DNA of 64,000 bases from Coleofasciculus sp937127375 (lineage in GTDB: Bacteria; Cyanobacteriota; Cyanobacteriia; Cyanobacteriales; Coleofasciculaceae), in assembly GCA_040218875.1 (NCBI GenBank), contig JAVJQP010000080.1; one strand, written 5' to 3'. The notes beneath the pieces were generated by a model. The model made no database searches, was not told where the DNA came from, and saw nothing but the letters and a program-made list of their open reading frames with translations. Of the stretch, positions 8,691 through 16,598 are shown in pieces (within the stretch, counting starts at the first letter, position 1; every line of letters begins with the position of its first letter). Made by a program: the position numbers and the translations under genes.

Positions 8691-9218
8691 ATGGATGAAA
8701 CCCTGCCACAAACCTATCTAATCATATTGTTAGTTCTGCTTGGCGTTGCAGCTTTGGCAGTAATCCGCCAAGTGTTCAAAACCCGTAAAATCGAAAGCAC
8801 CCTCTCCAAGCTGGAGCAAAAGCTGCAAAAAGAGCGAGGATCAGTCCAAGACTACTACGAGTTGGGTAGTATCTATCTGGACAAGAAACTCTTTGCTCAA
8901 GCCGTTATTCTATTCCAAAAGGGACTTAAAGCTCCGGATGCTTCAGAAACCAATCTAGCTCCGGTTCATAATGCTCTCGGTTTCGCCTACTTTGCCCAAG
9001 ATCAGTACGATATTGCCATTCGCCAGTATAAGGAAGCCTTAAAACGAGAGCCAGATTATGTGACGGCTCTCAATAACTTGGGTCACGTTTACGAGCGTAA
9101 GCAGCTAACCGCTCAAGCGTTAGAGGCGTATGAAGCAGCCCTCAAGCATGAACCGAAGAATGATACAGCGAAGCGGAGAGCCGAATCCCTCCGCAAGCGA
9201 CTAGTGCCATCGAGCTAA
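8691..9218 (+). CDS. ycf37: Ycf37-like TPR protein, photosystem I assembly
   Basis: 175 aa. The start MDETLPQTYLIILL gives the family architecture of one N-terminal membrane helix (LIILLVLLGVAALAVI), a short coiled segment (KLEQKLQKERGSVQDYYELG) and three TPR units containing NALGFAYFAQDQYDIAIRQY and ALNNLGHVYERKQLTAQALE. Ycf37 of cyanobacteria and plastids is a thylakoid TPR protein that aids accumulation of photosystem I. An upstream in-frame start would overlap the preceding gene and add a non-conserved tail. The assignment rests on architecture and length; a generic TPR membrane protein is the alternative. Confidence 0.75.
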   Translation: MDETLPQTYLIILLVLLGVAALAVIRQVFKTRKIESTLSKLEQKLQKERGSVQDYYELGSIYLDKKLFAQAVILFQKGLKAPDASETNLAPVHNALGFAYFAQDQYDIAIRQYKEALKREPDYVTALNNLGHVYERKQLTAQALEAYEAALKHEPKNDTAKRRAESLRKRLVPSS

Positions 9219-9251
9219 ATTTTCTGCGGCTTGAACCCTACATCGATCCTC

Positions 9252-9277
9252 TAGAGACGTTGCATGCAACGTCTCTA
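9252..9277. repeat. perfect 26-bp palindrome, TAGAGACGTTGCATG family
   Basis: TAGAGACGTTGCA and its exact complement. A 28-bp copy lies inside the haemagglutinin gene (23425..23452) and a variant lies after topA (39290..39317). It lies after the ycf37 stop and could act as a 3' hairpin. Confidence 0.85.
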
Positions 9278-9417
9278 CAGGTTGACCCATATAGTGTAGA
9301 AAAACTACACAGTTTATTACCTCACTCAGCTAGTTTTAGAACAACATTTGCATAATCATTAATTATTGTTAACATAAAGTAACAAAGGTAATCAATGAAG
9401 GGCAGGATTAGTTCGCT

Positions 9418-9834
9418 ATGGGATTTTTGAGTGATTTATTTGGGTTAAAGAGCAAGTACGTCGATGAGGAGACAGACGAAGCAGAACAGCCGACAGAAGC
9501 CCAAAAGCGACAAGCCTACTTTTTAGAGCCGGATGACGCCAAGACGTTCGGTGACATTAACTATATGCGATCGCCCACATCTGTAAAGAAGCGGTTTGCT
9601 AAGAAAAAAGACAACCTAGGGGAGGGCTTACAGCAGGAGGTCGAAACCTCGGCTTTTGGACAAGTCATCCGTTCCAATAAACAAATCAGCGCCACTCCTG
9701 AACCGTTGCCAACTCCTCAAAACCAGCAAGTGAGTGAGTCACAGCCAAACAGTTTTGAGCGCCGCCGCGCTGACTCTAGCGATTCTGGCATGGACATGTT
9801 CCGCAAAATGGCTCGTGACATGAAAAAGTCGTAA
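9418..9834 (+). CDS. conserved small cyanobacterial protein of unknown function
   Basis: 138 aa. The N-terminus MGFLSDLFGLKSKYVDEET and the block YFLEPDDAKTFGDINYMR look conserved and globular, whereas the middle and C-terminal part is rich in Gln, Pro and Ser and probably disordered, ending in a basic amphipathic stretch (MFRKMARDMKKS). There is no signal peptide and no membrane helix. I remember similar cyanobacterial proteins with the DAKTFGDINYMR block but cannot assign a function. Confidence 0.7.
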   Translation: MGFLSDLFGLKSKYVDEETDEAEQPTEAQKRQAYFLEPDDAKTFGDINYMRSPTSVKKRFAKKKDNLGEGLQQEVETSAFGQVIRSNKQISATPEPLPTPQNQQVSESQPNSFERRRADSSDSGMDMFRKMARDMKKS

Positions 9835-10015
9835 GTCCCCATCGCTTACAGCATATTTGATGGTTGATGAAGTATAGCGCTACGCGCCAGGGAATAGGGA
9901 ATAGGCAATAGGCAATAGTGAAGACAAAAGTTTACCTTACAAGGAATTGAGCGATTTTGATTTTTCTTCATTTGTCCTAACCTTAGTGCGTAGTGCTATA
10001 TAGTATATCCAAGCA

Positions 10016-10048
10016 AGATCCCCGACTTCTTGCAGAAGTCGGGGATCT
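10016..10048. repeat. 33-bp palindrome AGATCCCCGACTTCT
   Basis: AGATCCCCGACTTCT pairs with AGAAGTCGGGGATCT around 3 nt. A near-identical copy is at 15836..15868 and a split version at 30780..30851. It lies just beyond the stop of the minus-strand gene at 10057..10365 and would form a strong 3' hairpin in its transcript. Confidence 0.85.
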
Positions 10049-10056
10049 GAAGTACC

Positions 10057-10365
10057 TCACTGATGCTTCTGTTGTAAAAATTCAGCAAAATCTCGCACCT
10101 CGACCAATAAATCAGCGGGTAAAGTATCAAGAATTTTCCCAACTTGTCCTCGAATTGCTTCTCGTTCAAGTTGAATATCGGCTTTCTCCAACGTTAGTAA
10201 AGCCAGTGTATCCCCCATTTCACTGACAAATTCTACCTCAAACGCCTGTCCATCTTTATAGCAATGAACAATCGCGCCCCTACTCCCCCTGTTCAATCCA
10301 TGTTCTCGAATATCGTGCGTTAATGTTACTACATCTAACTCTTTAAGCATATCCTCTTTATCCAT
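10057..10365 (-). CDS. DUF4926-like protein with DUF2281-like tail
   Basis: 102 aa. Residues 6-65 (LKELDVVTLTHDIREHGL, GSRGAIVHCYKDGQAFEVEF) follow the DUF4926 pattern. The last 25 residues (ILDTLPADLLVEVRDFAEF) resemble DUF2281, a small domain often found in antitoxin-like proteins. Such proteins frequently sit beside toxin genes, but no partner is visible here. ATG at 10365 is used; a second ATG at 10350 would remove five residues. The fused tail is unusual and may come from recombination of two small genes. Confidence 0.72.
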   Translation of the reverse strand: MDKEDMLKELDVVTLTHDIREHGLNRGSRGAIVHCYKDGQAFEVEFVSEMGDTLALLTLEKADIQLEREAIRGQVGKILDTLPADLLVEVRDFAEFLQQKHQ

Positions 10366-10654
10366 TACTTTCTATAAAGGGTCTAGCGGTAACAAATCGA
10401 GGATTTTCTTTACCTATATCGATAATCCATACAGTCAGAATGTTAACTGTTGACTTACCAACAGAGTGAGTTTATGACAGCAAGTAACCCGTTAGTTTTG
10501 TCGGTTGAATAAAAGCATTTTCTCGATTCGGCAATTGCAAACCCTGCCGCTCCTTACTAACTTTAATTATTCTAAGATGATTTCACCCCCTGACAGGGCG
10601 ACAAGCCACTTAACCGCTTTTGCTCGGCTTGTCACCCCATCAGAGAATTTACAC

Positions 10655-11170
10655 TTAGGTTTGCAGTTCGTTGAATTTGGCGCGAATAGTTTCTACCCGT
10701 TTGCGGTTGACGCCTAAATCGGATTGTCCTAAACGCGATGCTGAACGAACATGGATAACATTTGCACCTGCATCTAGGAAAAATTCTACGTCATCGACGA
10801 AGCCCATCAGCTTAGTCGTGAATTCGGCGTAGAGATAATTCTCTGATTCCGTGATAATTTGGGTTCTTTCCATGTTCTCAATCACGGTTTTCAGGTCAGC
10901 TATTGCCTTAGCTGGTGTTGATTTGTAGGTTAATGGCTCAATTTTATGTTGAGCATCTTGAGCTTGAGTGTTGACACAGTTTGGGGTTTCGGGACAGGCA
11001 GTTAATTTCCCTGACTCAATACCAAGATTCGTGGGTCGTTTTCCAGCAAACATCGCTCCTCCTGAAACAGTTAAGGTTACGCCTATAGAGGCAGAAACAA
11101 TTAAAATTAAAGCAATCAAGACGATCAAAATAGCTTTAAGTGGTGATCGCTTTGGCGCTTCTAATGTCAT
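10655..11170 (-). CDS. DUF1499 domain membrane-anchored protein
   Basis: 171 aa. One N-terminal membrane helix (AILIVLIALILIVSASIGVTL) is followed by the DUF1499 domain: LTACPETPNCVNTQA, then YAEFTTKLMGFVDDVEFFLD and IHVRSASRLGQSDLGVNRKR. Function in the family is unknown. The gene stands alone between repeats and is followed on the minus side by a 289-bp gap. Its upstream region has TTTGTCA heptamer repeats that replace a normal leader. Confidence 0.85.
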   Translation of the reverse strand: MTLEAPKRSPLKAILIVLIALILIVSASIGVTLTVSGGAMFAGKRPTNLGIESGKLTACPETPNCVNTQAQDAQHKIEPLTYKSTPAKAIADLKTVIENMERTQIITESENYLYAEFTTKLMGFVDDVEFFLDAGANVIHVRSASRLGQSDLGVNRKRVETIRAKFNELQT

Positions 11171-11174
11171 AGTA

Positions 11175-11214
11175 TTTGTCCTTTGTCATTCGTCATTTGT
11201 CATTTGTCATTTGT
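11175..11214. repeat. heptamer tandem repeat (TTTGTCA)n
   Basis: Imperfect TTTGTCA/TTCGTCA units immediately before the start of the DUF1499 gene. The same heptamer occurs at 63590..63634. Confidence 0.8.
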
Positions 11215-11261
11215 TATAGGGTGGGGTTAAGATATTGCAAAAGGCAGAGGGAAGGGTGACT

Positions 11262-12581
11262 TTACCCATCAAACCTCAAGGCTTGACCGCGTACATCTGT
11301 GTGCAGTTTGCCCCGTTCATAAGCCACTTTACCCCCCACAATAGTCATCACCGACCATCCGGTTAAGTTCCAGCCTTCAAAGGGACTCCAACCACATTTA
11401 GTTAACAGTTCCTCTCGCCGCACCGGACGGTAATTTTCTAAGTCTACTAAGACCAAATCCGCATCATAACCGGGAGCGATCGCGCCTTTGTTGGGAATGC
11501 GATAGGCTTTAGCAGCAGCCGTAGACATCCAGTTGGAGACTTGGGCAAGGGTACAGCGTCCTTGTATGGCTTGGGTGAGCATTAAGGCTAAGGATGTCTC
11601 CACTCCCGGCATTCCTGATGGACTATTGGGATAGGTTTGGGCTTTTTCCTCTAGGGTATGAGGGGCGTGATCCGTGGCAATAAAGTCAATGACGCCATCT
11701 AATAGCGCTTGCCAAAGGGTGGCATTATCCTGGGGCGATCGCAAGGGGGGGTTCATTTGCGCCAATGTGCCGATTTTCTCGTAGGCGCTGGTATTGAGGA
11801 GCAAGTGTTGGGGGGTGACTTCAGCCGTTACCCAACTGGGTTTATCCCGACGGAGTAACTCGGCTTCCTCCCCGGTAGACAGATGCAGAATATGTAGCCG
11901 TCGCTGATATTTTTTCGAGAGTTTCAGCGCCAGTTGAGTCGCATTTAGGGCGGCTTGATTATCCTGAATCTGGGAGTGAATCGCCGGATCATTGATTCCA
12001 GCAAATTTTTCCCGCCGTTCCCGGATTCGCTCTTGATCTTCAGCATGAACCGCAATTAGTCGGCTTCCCTCAGCGAAAATAGGTTCAATGACCTCCTCGC
12101 TATCCACCAATAAGTCCCCACGCATCGAACCCATAAATATCTTAATCCCACAAGTCGGCTGTGCCTCACGCAGATCGGGCAAATTTGCGGGTGTTGCGCC
12201 AATAAAAAAGCCGTAGTTAACTAAGCACTTCTCGGATGCCCGTTTCAGCTTATCGTCTAAGGCGGCTTGAGTCGTGGTTAGGGGTCGAGTGTTGGGCATT
12301 TCCAGAAATGAGGTAACGCCTCCCTTGGCACAAGCACAACTGGCGGTAAATAAGTCTTCCTTATGTTCTAAGCCCGGTTCGCGAAAATGAACTTGTGGAT
12401 CGATGACTCCCGGCAACAATGTTAACCCTGTCGCGTCGATTTCCCTATCTGCCGAAGCTGATATGTCTGGGGCAATCTGGACAATTTCTTGACCACGAGT
12501 GAGGACATCTCCCAGCAAAATGTCCCCTGTGGGCATGAGAATACGAGCATGGCGGATGAGTAAGCTTGAGTCAGAGGACAT
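11262..12581 (-). CDS. pyrC: dihydroorotase
   Basis: 439 aa, the length of type I dihydroorotases, which cyclise carbamoyl-aspartate in pyrimidine synthesis. The metal-binding start of the amidohydrolase barrel is GVIDPQVHFREPGLEHKED. Later come HAEDQERI, LHILHLSTGEEAELLRR and FIATDHAPHTLEEKAQ (catalytic Asp). The C-terminal strand domain has GYDADLVLVDLENYRPV. The frame is intact with an ATG start. An inactive paralogue is unlikely because the metal ligands visible in these motifs are kept. Confidence 0.92.
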   Translation of the reverse strand: MSSDSSLLIRHARILMPTGDILLGDVLTRGQEIVQIAPDISASADREIDATGLTLLPGVIDPQVHFREPGLEHKEDLFTASCACAKGGVTSFLEMPNTRPLTTTQAALDDKLKRASEKCLVNYGFFIGATPANLPDLREAQPTCGIKIFMGSMRGDLLVDSEEVIEPIFAEGSRLIAVHAEDQERIRERREKFAGINDPAIHSQIQDNQAALNATQLALKLSKKYQRRLHILHLSTGEEAELLRRDKPSWVTAEVTPQHLLLNTSAYEKIGTLAQMNPPLRSPQDNATLWQALLDGVIDFIATDHAPHTLEEKAQTYPNSPSGMPGVETSLALMLTQAIQGRCTLAQVSNWMSTAAAKAYRIPNKGAIAPGYDADLVLVDLENYRPVRREELLTKCGWSPFEGWNLTGWSVMTIVGGKVAYERGKLHTDVRGQALRFDG

Positions 12582-12789
12582 AAGAAAATGCTAAAATTCC
12601 CAATAGCTTCAGTATTCCTACTTTAGAGCGAATTTTGTCCAGTTACTAGAGGAACCCCGTCGGTTACAACCGCTTCGGTTACATTGGAAGAGATGAGCCG
12701 ACTAATCGGCTGATTTTCCTCCCCTGATTTTCCTCCCCTGATTTTTCTCCATCGTCCAACTCGTGATTGCTTAAGGTGATTCAACGGCT

Positions 12790-13419
12790 ATGACTCGTGC
12801 CCAAAATCGAGACCCTGAAAAACAATCGGTACAAAAGCCAGAAAATCCCTGGGTAGAGGGATTCAAGACCATTGGCTTGAGTGTTTTTCTCGCGATCGGG
12901 ATTCGCAGCTTTGTCGCAGAAGCGCGGTATATCCCTTCGGGTTCTATGGAACCCACCCTTCAGATTAACGATCGCCTGATTATTGATAAGATCAGCTATA
13001 ACTTCCGTCAACCCCAGCGCGGAGATATTGTGGTCTTTTCTCCCACAGATGCGCTCAAGCAGCAAAATTTCAAAGACGCCTTTATCAAGCGAGTGATTGG
13101 TCTTCCTGGCGAAACCGTCGAGGTGAAGGGAGGACGAGTCTATGTCAATGATCAAGCCTTGCGGGAACAATATATCGAAGAAGCACCTGAATACAGCTAC
13201 GGACCGGTGACTGTGCCTGAGGACAATTATTTGGTTTTGGGAGATAATCGCAATAATAGCTACGATTCTCACTATTGGGGTTTTGTCCCGCGTGACAAGA
13301 TTATTGGACGAGCGATCGTCCGCTTTTGGCCCCTCAATCGGGTAGGTGAAGTCGATGTGATCGAATCTGTGGCTCCAGAAGCATCTCCTCCAACCCAGAT
13401 GCAACAGCCAGTAAACTAA
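12790..13419 (+). CDS. lepB: signal peptidase I
   Basis: 209 aa. A short cytosolic N-terminus is followed by one membrane helix (TIGLSVFLAIGIRSFVA). The catalytic Ser is in YIPSGSMEPTLQ (Ser52) and the general-base Lys in DAFIKRVIGLPGE (Lys100). The C-terminal box GDNRNNSYDSHYWGFVP is present. It removes signal peptides from exported proteins at the plasma or thylakoid membrane. Start ATG 12790; a strong terminator follows the stop. Confidence 0.94.
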   Translation: MTRAQNRDPEKQSVQKPENPWVEGFKTIGLSVFLAIGIRSFVAEARYIPSGSMEPTLQINDRLIIDKISYNFRQPQRGDIVVFSPTDALKQQNFKDAFIKRVIGLPGETVEVKGGRVYVNDQALREQYIEEAPEYSYGPVTVPEDNYLVLGDNRNNSYDSHYWGFVPRDKIIGRAIVRFWPLNRVGEVDVIESVAPEASPPTQMQQPVN

Positions 13420-13457
13420 AACGTTTTCGGTGAAGCTTGCAGGAGAGCCGAGGAGCA

Positions 13458-13483
13458 GGGGAGAAATTTCTCCCCTTTTCTGT
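13458..13483 (+). terminator. rho-independent terminator of lepB
   Basis: Perfect palindrome GGGGAGAAATTTCTCCCC followed by TTTTCTGT, 39 bp after the lepB stop. Confidence 0.85.
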
Positions 13484-13640
13484 ATGACCTGATACGCATG
13501 TCACTTTTGTAGTGGCTCGGCACACCTAATTTGGTAGATTAGCTTGGGTTCGTAGTAGGGAGCCTTAGCCCTAATTTCTTATGTTTTCTGGGCGTAATGG
13601 TCGGGTAAGGTTTGAGGGTCGCCCCTCTCCCCTGAGAACT

Positions 13641-13680
13641 GAGAACCTTACATGAGACTTTCGCACTCATACGGCTCAAG
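13641..13680 (+). mobile_element. possible group II intron fragment
   Basis: GAGAACCTTACATGAGACTT followed by TCGCACTCATACGGCTC forms an ATGAG/CTCAT hairpin with a flanking GGCTC. I recognise this as the short conserved segment seen in bacterial group II introns. No reverse transcriptase frame is present, so at most a relic. Confidence 0.35.
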
Positions 13681-13787
13681 CCTTACTTCAAGCGAGATTG
13701 TCGGTTGGGTTGACGCTGGGATAAAGTGAAGGCTAAAGCCCTTACTACGAACGTCGGCAGCTGAGAGTATATTACTGATATTGAATT

Positions 13788-15083
13788 ATGGAAAGAATTG
13801 AAATTAAAGATTTTGTGGGAATTAAAGATATTACTCTAGATGTCAAACCCATTAATATTTTGATCGGTCCCCAAGCCAGCGGGAAGAGTGTCGTCGCCAA
13901 GTTACTATTCTACTTCAAGAGCTTTATATCTGAAATCATTAATGCAGCAGAACGATCAAAAACCAATGAAGAGCTTGATCAAGATTTCAAAAGCCGATTT
14001 TATGAATATTTCCCGTCATCATCCTGGGGAAACACAAATTTTAGAATTTGTTATTATGTCGGTGAAGATTTTATTGAGATTTCCCGAAAGCGAAAAGCCA
14101 AGAAAAGCTCACCGGAAGTGGTGCTTAACTATTCAGCATTTTTCAAAGATGAATTTGTTTCTTTGAAAACTATTATCCAGAAGCAAAATGAGAAAGCCGC
14201 TGAACAAGACATGCCAGTTAGTGTTCTCTCTCGTTTCAATATTATCTATGATATAGAGCGATCTTTTTTACGGGATGTAGCTAAAAAAGTTCCTCAAGTT
14301 GTCACGTTTTCACAATTATATATTCCAGCAGGACGATCCTTTTTTGCCAATCTCAAAAGTAGTATATTCACTTTTTTATCTGAGAACAAAGCTGTCGATC
14401 CGTTTCTGGTTGAGTTCGGGAATTACTATGAAAGCGTGAAAAATCCGATTAGACTTGAAAGGTTGAGAGGAAGAGTCAATAACAAACAATTAAACGAGGA
14501 GATAGATAAACTTAGCACAAAAATTCTTTGCGGCAAGTATTTTCAAGAAGACGGGGAAGATTATCTGGAGATGGATGCAGGTAGAAAGATTAGTGTTTTA
14601 AATTCTTCTTCGGGACAGCAAGAAGTATTACCATTGGCTCTTATTCTTAGATCAATTGCATTGTCTAAACCCACCAAAATAGGGGGTCAATCAATCTATA
14701 TTGAGGAGCCAGAGGCACATATTTTTCCAGCCGCTCAGAGAGATATGGTGGAGCTAATTTCTACAGTCTATAACTCTAGCAAAGATAACTTGCAGTTTTT
14801 CATTACAACTCATAGTCCTTATATATTAACGGCTTTCAATAATCTGCTTCAAGCCGGATTCTTGGCGGCTAATGCTACTGAAGAAAAGAAAAAAGAAATA
14901 GCTCGTTATGTTCCGACATCAAGATTCCTTGAACCTAATGATCTGGCTGTATATTCTTTAGCCGATGGTGATTGCCATTCCATTCTCGATCTTGAAACAG
15001 GATTAATAGATACGAATATTATTGATGACGTATCGAATGAACTAGCCATTCAGTTTGATCAACTTCTCGATATCAATCCATGA
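13788..15083 (+). CDS. AAA (AAA_15/OLD-like) ATPase of a two-gene nuclease system
   Basis: 431 aa, clearly more AT-rich than the neighbours. It begins MERIEIKDFVGIKDITLDV, the usual opening of RecF/OLD-like ATPases. Walker A is GPQASGKS at 27-34. An ABC-type signature SSSGQQEVLPLALIL lies near 270-285, Walker B with tandem acids (YIEEPEAHIFP) near 305, and the switch His (ITTHSPYIL) near 340. The middle 90-240 is a long insertion with no recognised motif. Its stop overlaps the next start by 4 bp (ATGA), so the two proteins are translationally coupled. Similar ATPases energise or sense invasion in anti-phage systems with a nuclease partner. No Toprim domain is visible, so it is not a full OLD nuclease. 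Confidence 0.85.
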   Translation: MERIEIKDFVGIKDITLDVKPINILIGPQASGKSVVAKLLFYFKSFISEIINAAERSKTNEELDQDFKSRFYEYFPSSSWGNTNFRICYYVGEDFIEISRKRKAKKSSPEVVLNYSAFFKDEFVSLKTIIQKQNEKAAEQDMPVSVLSRFNIIYDIERSFLRDVAKKVPQVVTFSQLYIPAGRSFFANLKSSIFTFLSENKAVDPFLVEFGNYYESVKNPIRLERLRGRVNNKQLNEEIDKLSTKILCGKYFQEDGEDYLEMDAGRKISVLNSSSGQQEVLPLALILRSIALSKPTKIGGQSIYIEEPEAHIFPAAQRDMVELISTVYNSSKDNLQFFITTHSPYILTAFNNLLQAGFLAANATEEKKKEIARYVPTSRFLEPNDLAVYSLADGDCHSILDLETGLIDTNIIDDVSNELAIQFDQLLDINP

Positions 15084-15520
15084 GAAATTTTGCCGGATGT
15101 GAAACAATCAAGAGTGATACCAATATTGTTGTGACTGATCCTGGGAGTCGAAATAAACGAAGTAAATTTCGACTGCATAATCCCAATCGGGCTACGATAA
15201 AAGTTGTTCAGGTAGATGATTGTGTGATTAAAGAAGGTATTAGATGCGACTATTTGCTCATATTGCCCAATGAACAAGAGGTTTATATTGAGTTAAAAGG
15301 TTCTAATGTTCAGCATGCAGTGGAGCAAATTGAACGAGGGATTGAGTTGTTGTCCTGTAATTGTAAATCTCTCATTAAACTCTGCTTTATTTCAAGCACA
15401 AGATGTCCCATTAACTCAACGGAAATACAGAATCTAAAGAAAAAGTTTAAACAAAAATATAATGCTAAACTCTTTATAAAGAATGGAGAAATTTCCTATA
15501 TTTATGAGGGGAATTCATAG
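15080..15520 (+). CDS. small PD-(D/E)XK-like nuclease partner of the AAA ATPase
   Basis: 146 aa. The pattern CDYLLILP (Asp57) followed by VYIELKGS (Glu71-Leu-Lys73) fits the D...ExK core of restriction-endonuclease-like nucleases. The following helix, NVQHAVEQIERGIELL, fits the fold. Family not recognised by name. The start overlaps the ATPase stop by 4 bp, so they form one operon. The AT-rich, Lys-rich composition matches its partner and suggests joint transfer. The assignment is from the motif only and could be wrong, but the coupling to an ATPase supports an effector role. Confidence 0.65.
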   Translation: MRNFAGCETIKSDTNIVVTDPGSRNKRSKFRLHNPNRATIKVVQVDDCVIKEGIRCDYLLILPNEQEVYIELKGSNVQHAVEQIERGIELLSCNCKSLIKLCFISSTRCPINSTEIQNLKKKFKQKYNAKLFIKNGEISYIYEGNS

Positions 15521-15584
15521 CGCACGCCGGGAAAAGGGCGCACGTCTATGCGCCCCTACGTCGCCTCAATCACCGGGTAGTGAA

Positions 15585-15802
15585 TCCGAATCTGACGGTA
15601 ATCCCGTTGCTGTGGTTAACACCAATGGGAACTATAAATACGTGGGTCGCTTGGTGGTTGACTTTGACGAGAACGGTGTGATTATTCCTGATAGCATCGA
15701 CCTAGGAATACCTTAATTAAATCGGCAGATGATACGGTGTTAGCTATTCTCAATCAGGTGAATGCTGATAGTTTAACCCAGGCTTATTTTACCGTGATCT
15801 AA
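15585..15802 (+). pseudogene. C-terminal remnant of a 5'-nucleotidase/metallophosphatase-like gene
   Basis: One frame gives VVNTNGNYKYVGRLVVDFDE and PDSIDLG, the wording of the C-terminal domain of large cyanobacterial 5'-nucleotidase/alkaline-phosphatase-like proteins. After a stop, a different frame gives ADDTVLAILNQVNADSLTQA and ends at 15802. A frameshift or internal deletion separates the two parts and no N-terminal catalytic domain is present. Confidence 0.6.
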
Positions 15803-15835
15803 TCACCTTACTCATACTACTACCAAGTCCAAGCC

Positions 15836-15868
15836 AGATCCCCGACTTCTTGAAGAAGTCGGGGATCT
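15836..15868. repeat. 33-bp palindrome AGATCCCCGACTTCT, second copy
   Basis: Same palindrome as at 10016..10048, with the upstream words CCAAGTCCAAGCC also similar. Confidence 0.85.
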
Positions 15869-15989
15869 GGGATAATGAGTTTGGTTGGGGAACAGGCGTC
15901 AACTCAACCTACAACCAATCCTCCGCCTTATTGGTAAGGCAATCGCGGGGGGAGATGTTAGCTGTTGGCGTTATTTCTGCCTTCTTGCA

Positions 15990-16502
15990 CTAGGGACTCC
16001 TATACAGAATCATCCCACCGACTCTAGAATCATTAGGATCGACGGCTTGCCCACATATCAACCCTATAGACCACTGATATTCTATATTAGAATCTATTGC
16101 CGGAGCGTCGGCTGGTAATTTTAAACGATACGTACCCGGAGTTGTCGGTAGTGGCAGTTGTGTCTGATAAAAATAGTCTTCATCAGCATCTTTTAAGCTG
16201 AAAAATACTTGTTTAGCTCCTGTTTTGGGAAGATAAACAGCAAAACTGGGACGTTCGACATCCGTTTCGCTATGGGTGGGCATTAACGAGGATAAGCTTT
16301 CATTGTTCATCAGTTCATCCCCCGGACAGGTTCCCCGAGATGCGCCACCTGTTGTATCGTATGGAGTTCCTTCTTTGGGCGGATCAAATGTTACCCACAA
16401 CTGGGTATTAATTGAGTTAGATTGTGCCATTAAATCCGAACCGACTAACACGTCCAAGGATAACGCTATGCCGAATAGGGATAAAGATTTAACTACGTTC
16501 AT
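15990..16502 (-). CDS. DUF928 protein, exported
   Basis: 170 aa from MNVVKSLSLFGIALSLDVLV, which gives a good signal peptide ending ..SDLMAQ. An upstream in-frame extension to 16595 would put 31 polar residues before the signal peptide and is rejected. The mature part has the DUF928 signature FDPPKEGTPYDTTGGASRG with a paired Cys (GTCPGDE), then PGTYRLKLP and YQWSIGLICG. The C-terminus stops at DSRVGGMILYRSP; family members I remember continue further, so it may be slightly truncated. DUF928 genes in cyanobacteria often accompany CHAT-TPR and haemagglutinin genes, as here. Confidence 0.75.
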   Translation of the reverse strand: MNVVKSLSLFGIALSLDVLVGSDLMAQSNSINTQLWVTFDPPKEGTPYDTTGGASRGTCPGDELMNNESLSSLMPTHSETDVERPSFAVYLPKTGAKQVFFSLKDADEDYFYQTQLPLPTTPGTYRLKLPADAPAIDSNIEYQWSIGLICGQAVDPNDSRVGGMILYRSP

Positions 16503-16598
16503 GATTTCAATCCTCCTCGGATTTATGTTTTGTCGAATTGAGCAACCTCTGACCCCAAAATATATAGAGCTTTGAACCCTGCTTTTTCTGATCAATAA

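Noticed and set aside
10505..10717. 70-codon plus-strand frame overlapping the DUF1499 gene end
   Set aside because: No family resemblance and largely antisense to the DUF1499 gene.
12781..13404. Long open frame (207 codons) on the minus strand opposite lepB
   Set aside because: It mirrors the full signal peptidase gene on the other strand and has no recognisable protein pattern.
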